Source: CAYSDL01 sp964429875 | GTDB taxonomy: Bacteria; Fidelibacterota; Marinisomatia; SCGC-AAA003-L08; D37C17 | DNA: 6,652 nucleotides | Reading direction: 5' to 3' | Assembly (NCBI GenBank): GCA_964429875.1 | Contig: CAYSDL010000062.1 | Location: 1 to 6,652 of the forward strand | Shown here: positions 6,474 to 6,652 of the stretch, one piece after another | How positions within the stretch are numbered: the stretch's first letter is position 1 | Layout: the number at the start of each line of letters is the position of its first letter | Program-made: the position numbers and the translations under genes | Notes under the pieces: model-generated | What the model was told of the DNA's origin: nothing | Seen by the model: only the letters and a program-made list of their open reading frames with translations | The model's database searches: none

Positions 6474-6652
6474 ATGGAATATATAAAGACTCAGTTAAGT
6501 AATACATTAGATAATATTGATTTAAATATAGGAGGTGAATACTATAAAGGTAAAGTTAGAGATAATTATTTATTTAATGATAAAATTGTCATGATAACTT
6601 CAGATAGAGTATCTGCCTTTGATCATGTGCTAGGAACAATTCCATTTAAAGG
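6474..6652 (+). CDS. purC: Phosphoribosylaminoimidazole-succinocarboxamide synthase PurC (N-terminal part, cut by window edge)
   Basis: This is the first 59 codons of a gene that runs off the right edge. SAICAR synthetase joins CAIR and aspartate using ATP, and its product is the substrate of PurB encoded just upstream. The visible part begins MEYIKTQLSNTL and contains the nucleotide-binding KGKVRDNY (25-32), then TSDRVSAFDHVL (42-53) and IPFKG (56-60), all hallmarks of the PurC N-terminal lobe. The ATG lies six bases after the purB stop with no clear Shine-Dalgarno site, suggesting translational coupling. There is no in-frame stop up to the window end. Confidence 0.95.
   Translation, partial: MEYIKTQLSNTLDNIDLNIGGEYYKGKVRDNYLFNDKIVMITSDRVSAFDHVLGTIPFK

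Overview
This is a strongly AT-rich bacterial window. It is densely coded, with short gaps, several overlapping gene ends and no clear Shine-Dalgarno sites ahead of most starts. The truA, purB and purC genes are unmistakably bacterial in form and there are no introns. The low GC, the lack of Shine-Dalgarno sites and the cyclase/TPR signalling proteins would fit a free-living marine lineage such as Marinimicrobia (SAR406) or another FCB-group relative. That placement is an inference only; nothing in the window is a taxonomic marker that can be read with certainty.

The left part (1-3552, + strand) is a tightly packed cluster of three genes. The first is a TPR-repeat protein ending in a four-cysteine zinc ribbon; it is probably cut at its N-terminus by the window edge. 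The second is a class III adenylate cyclase followed by a helical TPR-like region and the same kind of zinc ribbon, so the first two genes look like paralogues. The third is an exported endonuclease/exonuclease/phosphatase-fold phosphodiesterase with a complete catalytic set and a sphingomyelinase-like D-x4-K-G motif. The second and third genes overlap by 14 bases. The cluster suggests a cAMP-signalling unit co-transcribed with a secreted or periplasmic hydrolase.

The middle (3542-4291, - strand) is a membrane steroid 5-alpha-reductase family protein. It converges on the phosphodiesterase gene with an 11-base tail-to-tail overlap. It keeps, in the right local contexts, the residues that in human SRD5A2 contact the steroid carbonyl and NADPH. 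A 49-base divergent promoter region separates it from truA.

The right part (4341-6652, + strand) is housekeeping. It holds truA (tRNA pseudouridine synthase), a 99-base gap with a candidate promoter and an unusual GC-rich patch, purB (adenylosuccinate lyase, complete), and the first 59 codons of purC (SAICAR synthetase), six bases after purB. PurC makes SAICAR and PurB cleaves it to AICAR, so the two adjacent genes encode consecutive steps of purine synthesis.

There are no RNA genes, CRISPR arrays, insertion sequences or gene-free stretches longer than 100 bases. I see no clear novel system. The items most worth a second look are the bacterial steroid 5-alpha-reductase, the sphingomyelinase-like enzyme beside it, and the paired cyclase/TPR/zinc-ribbon proteins.
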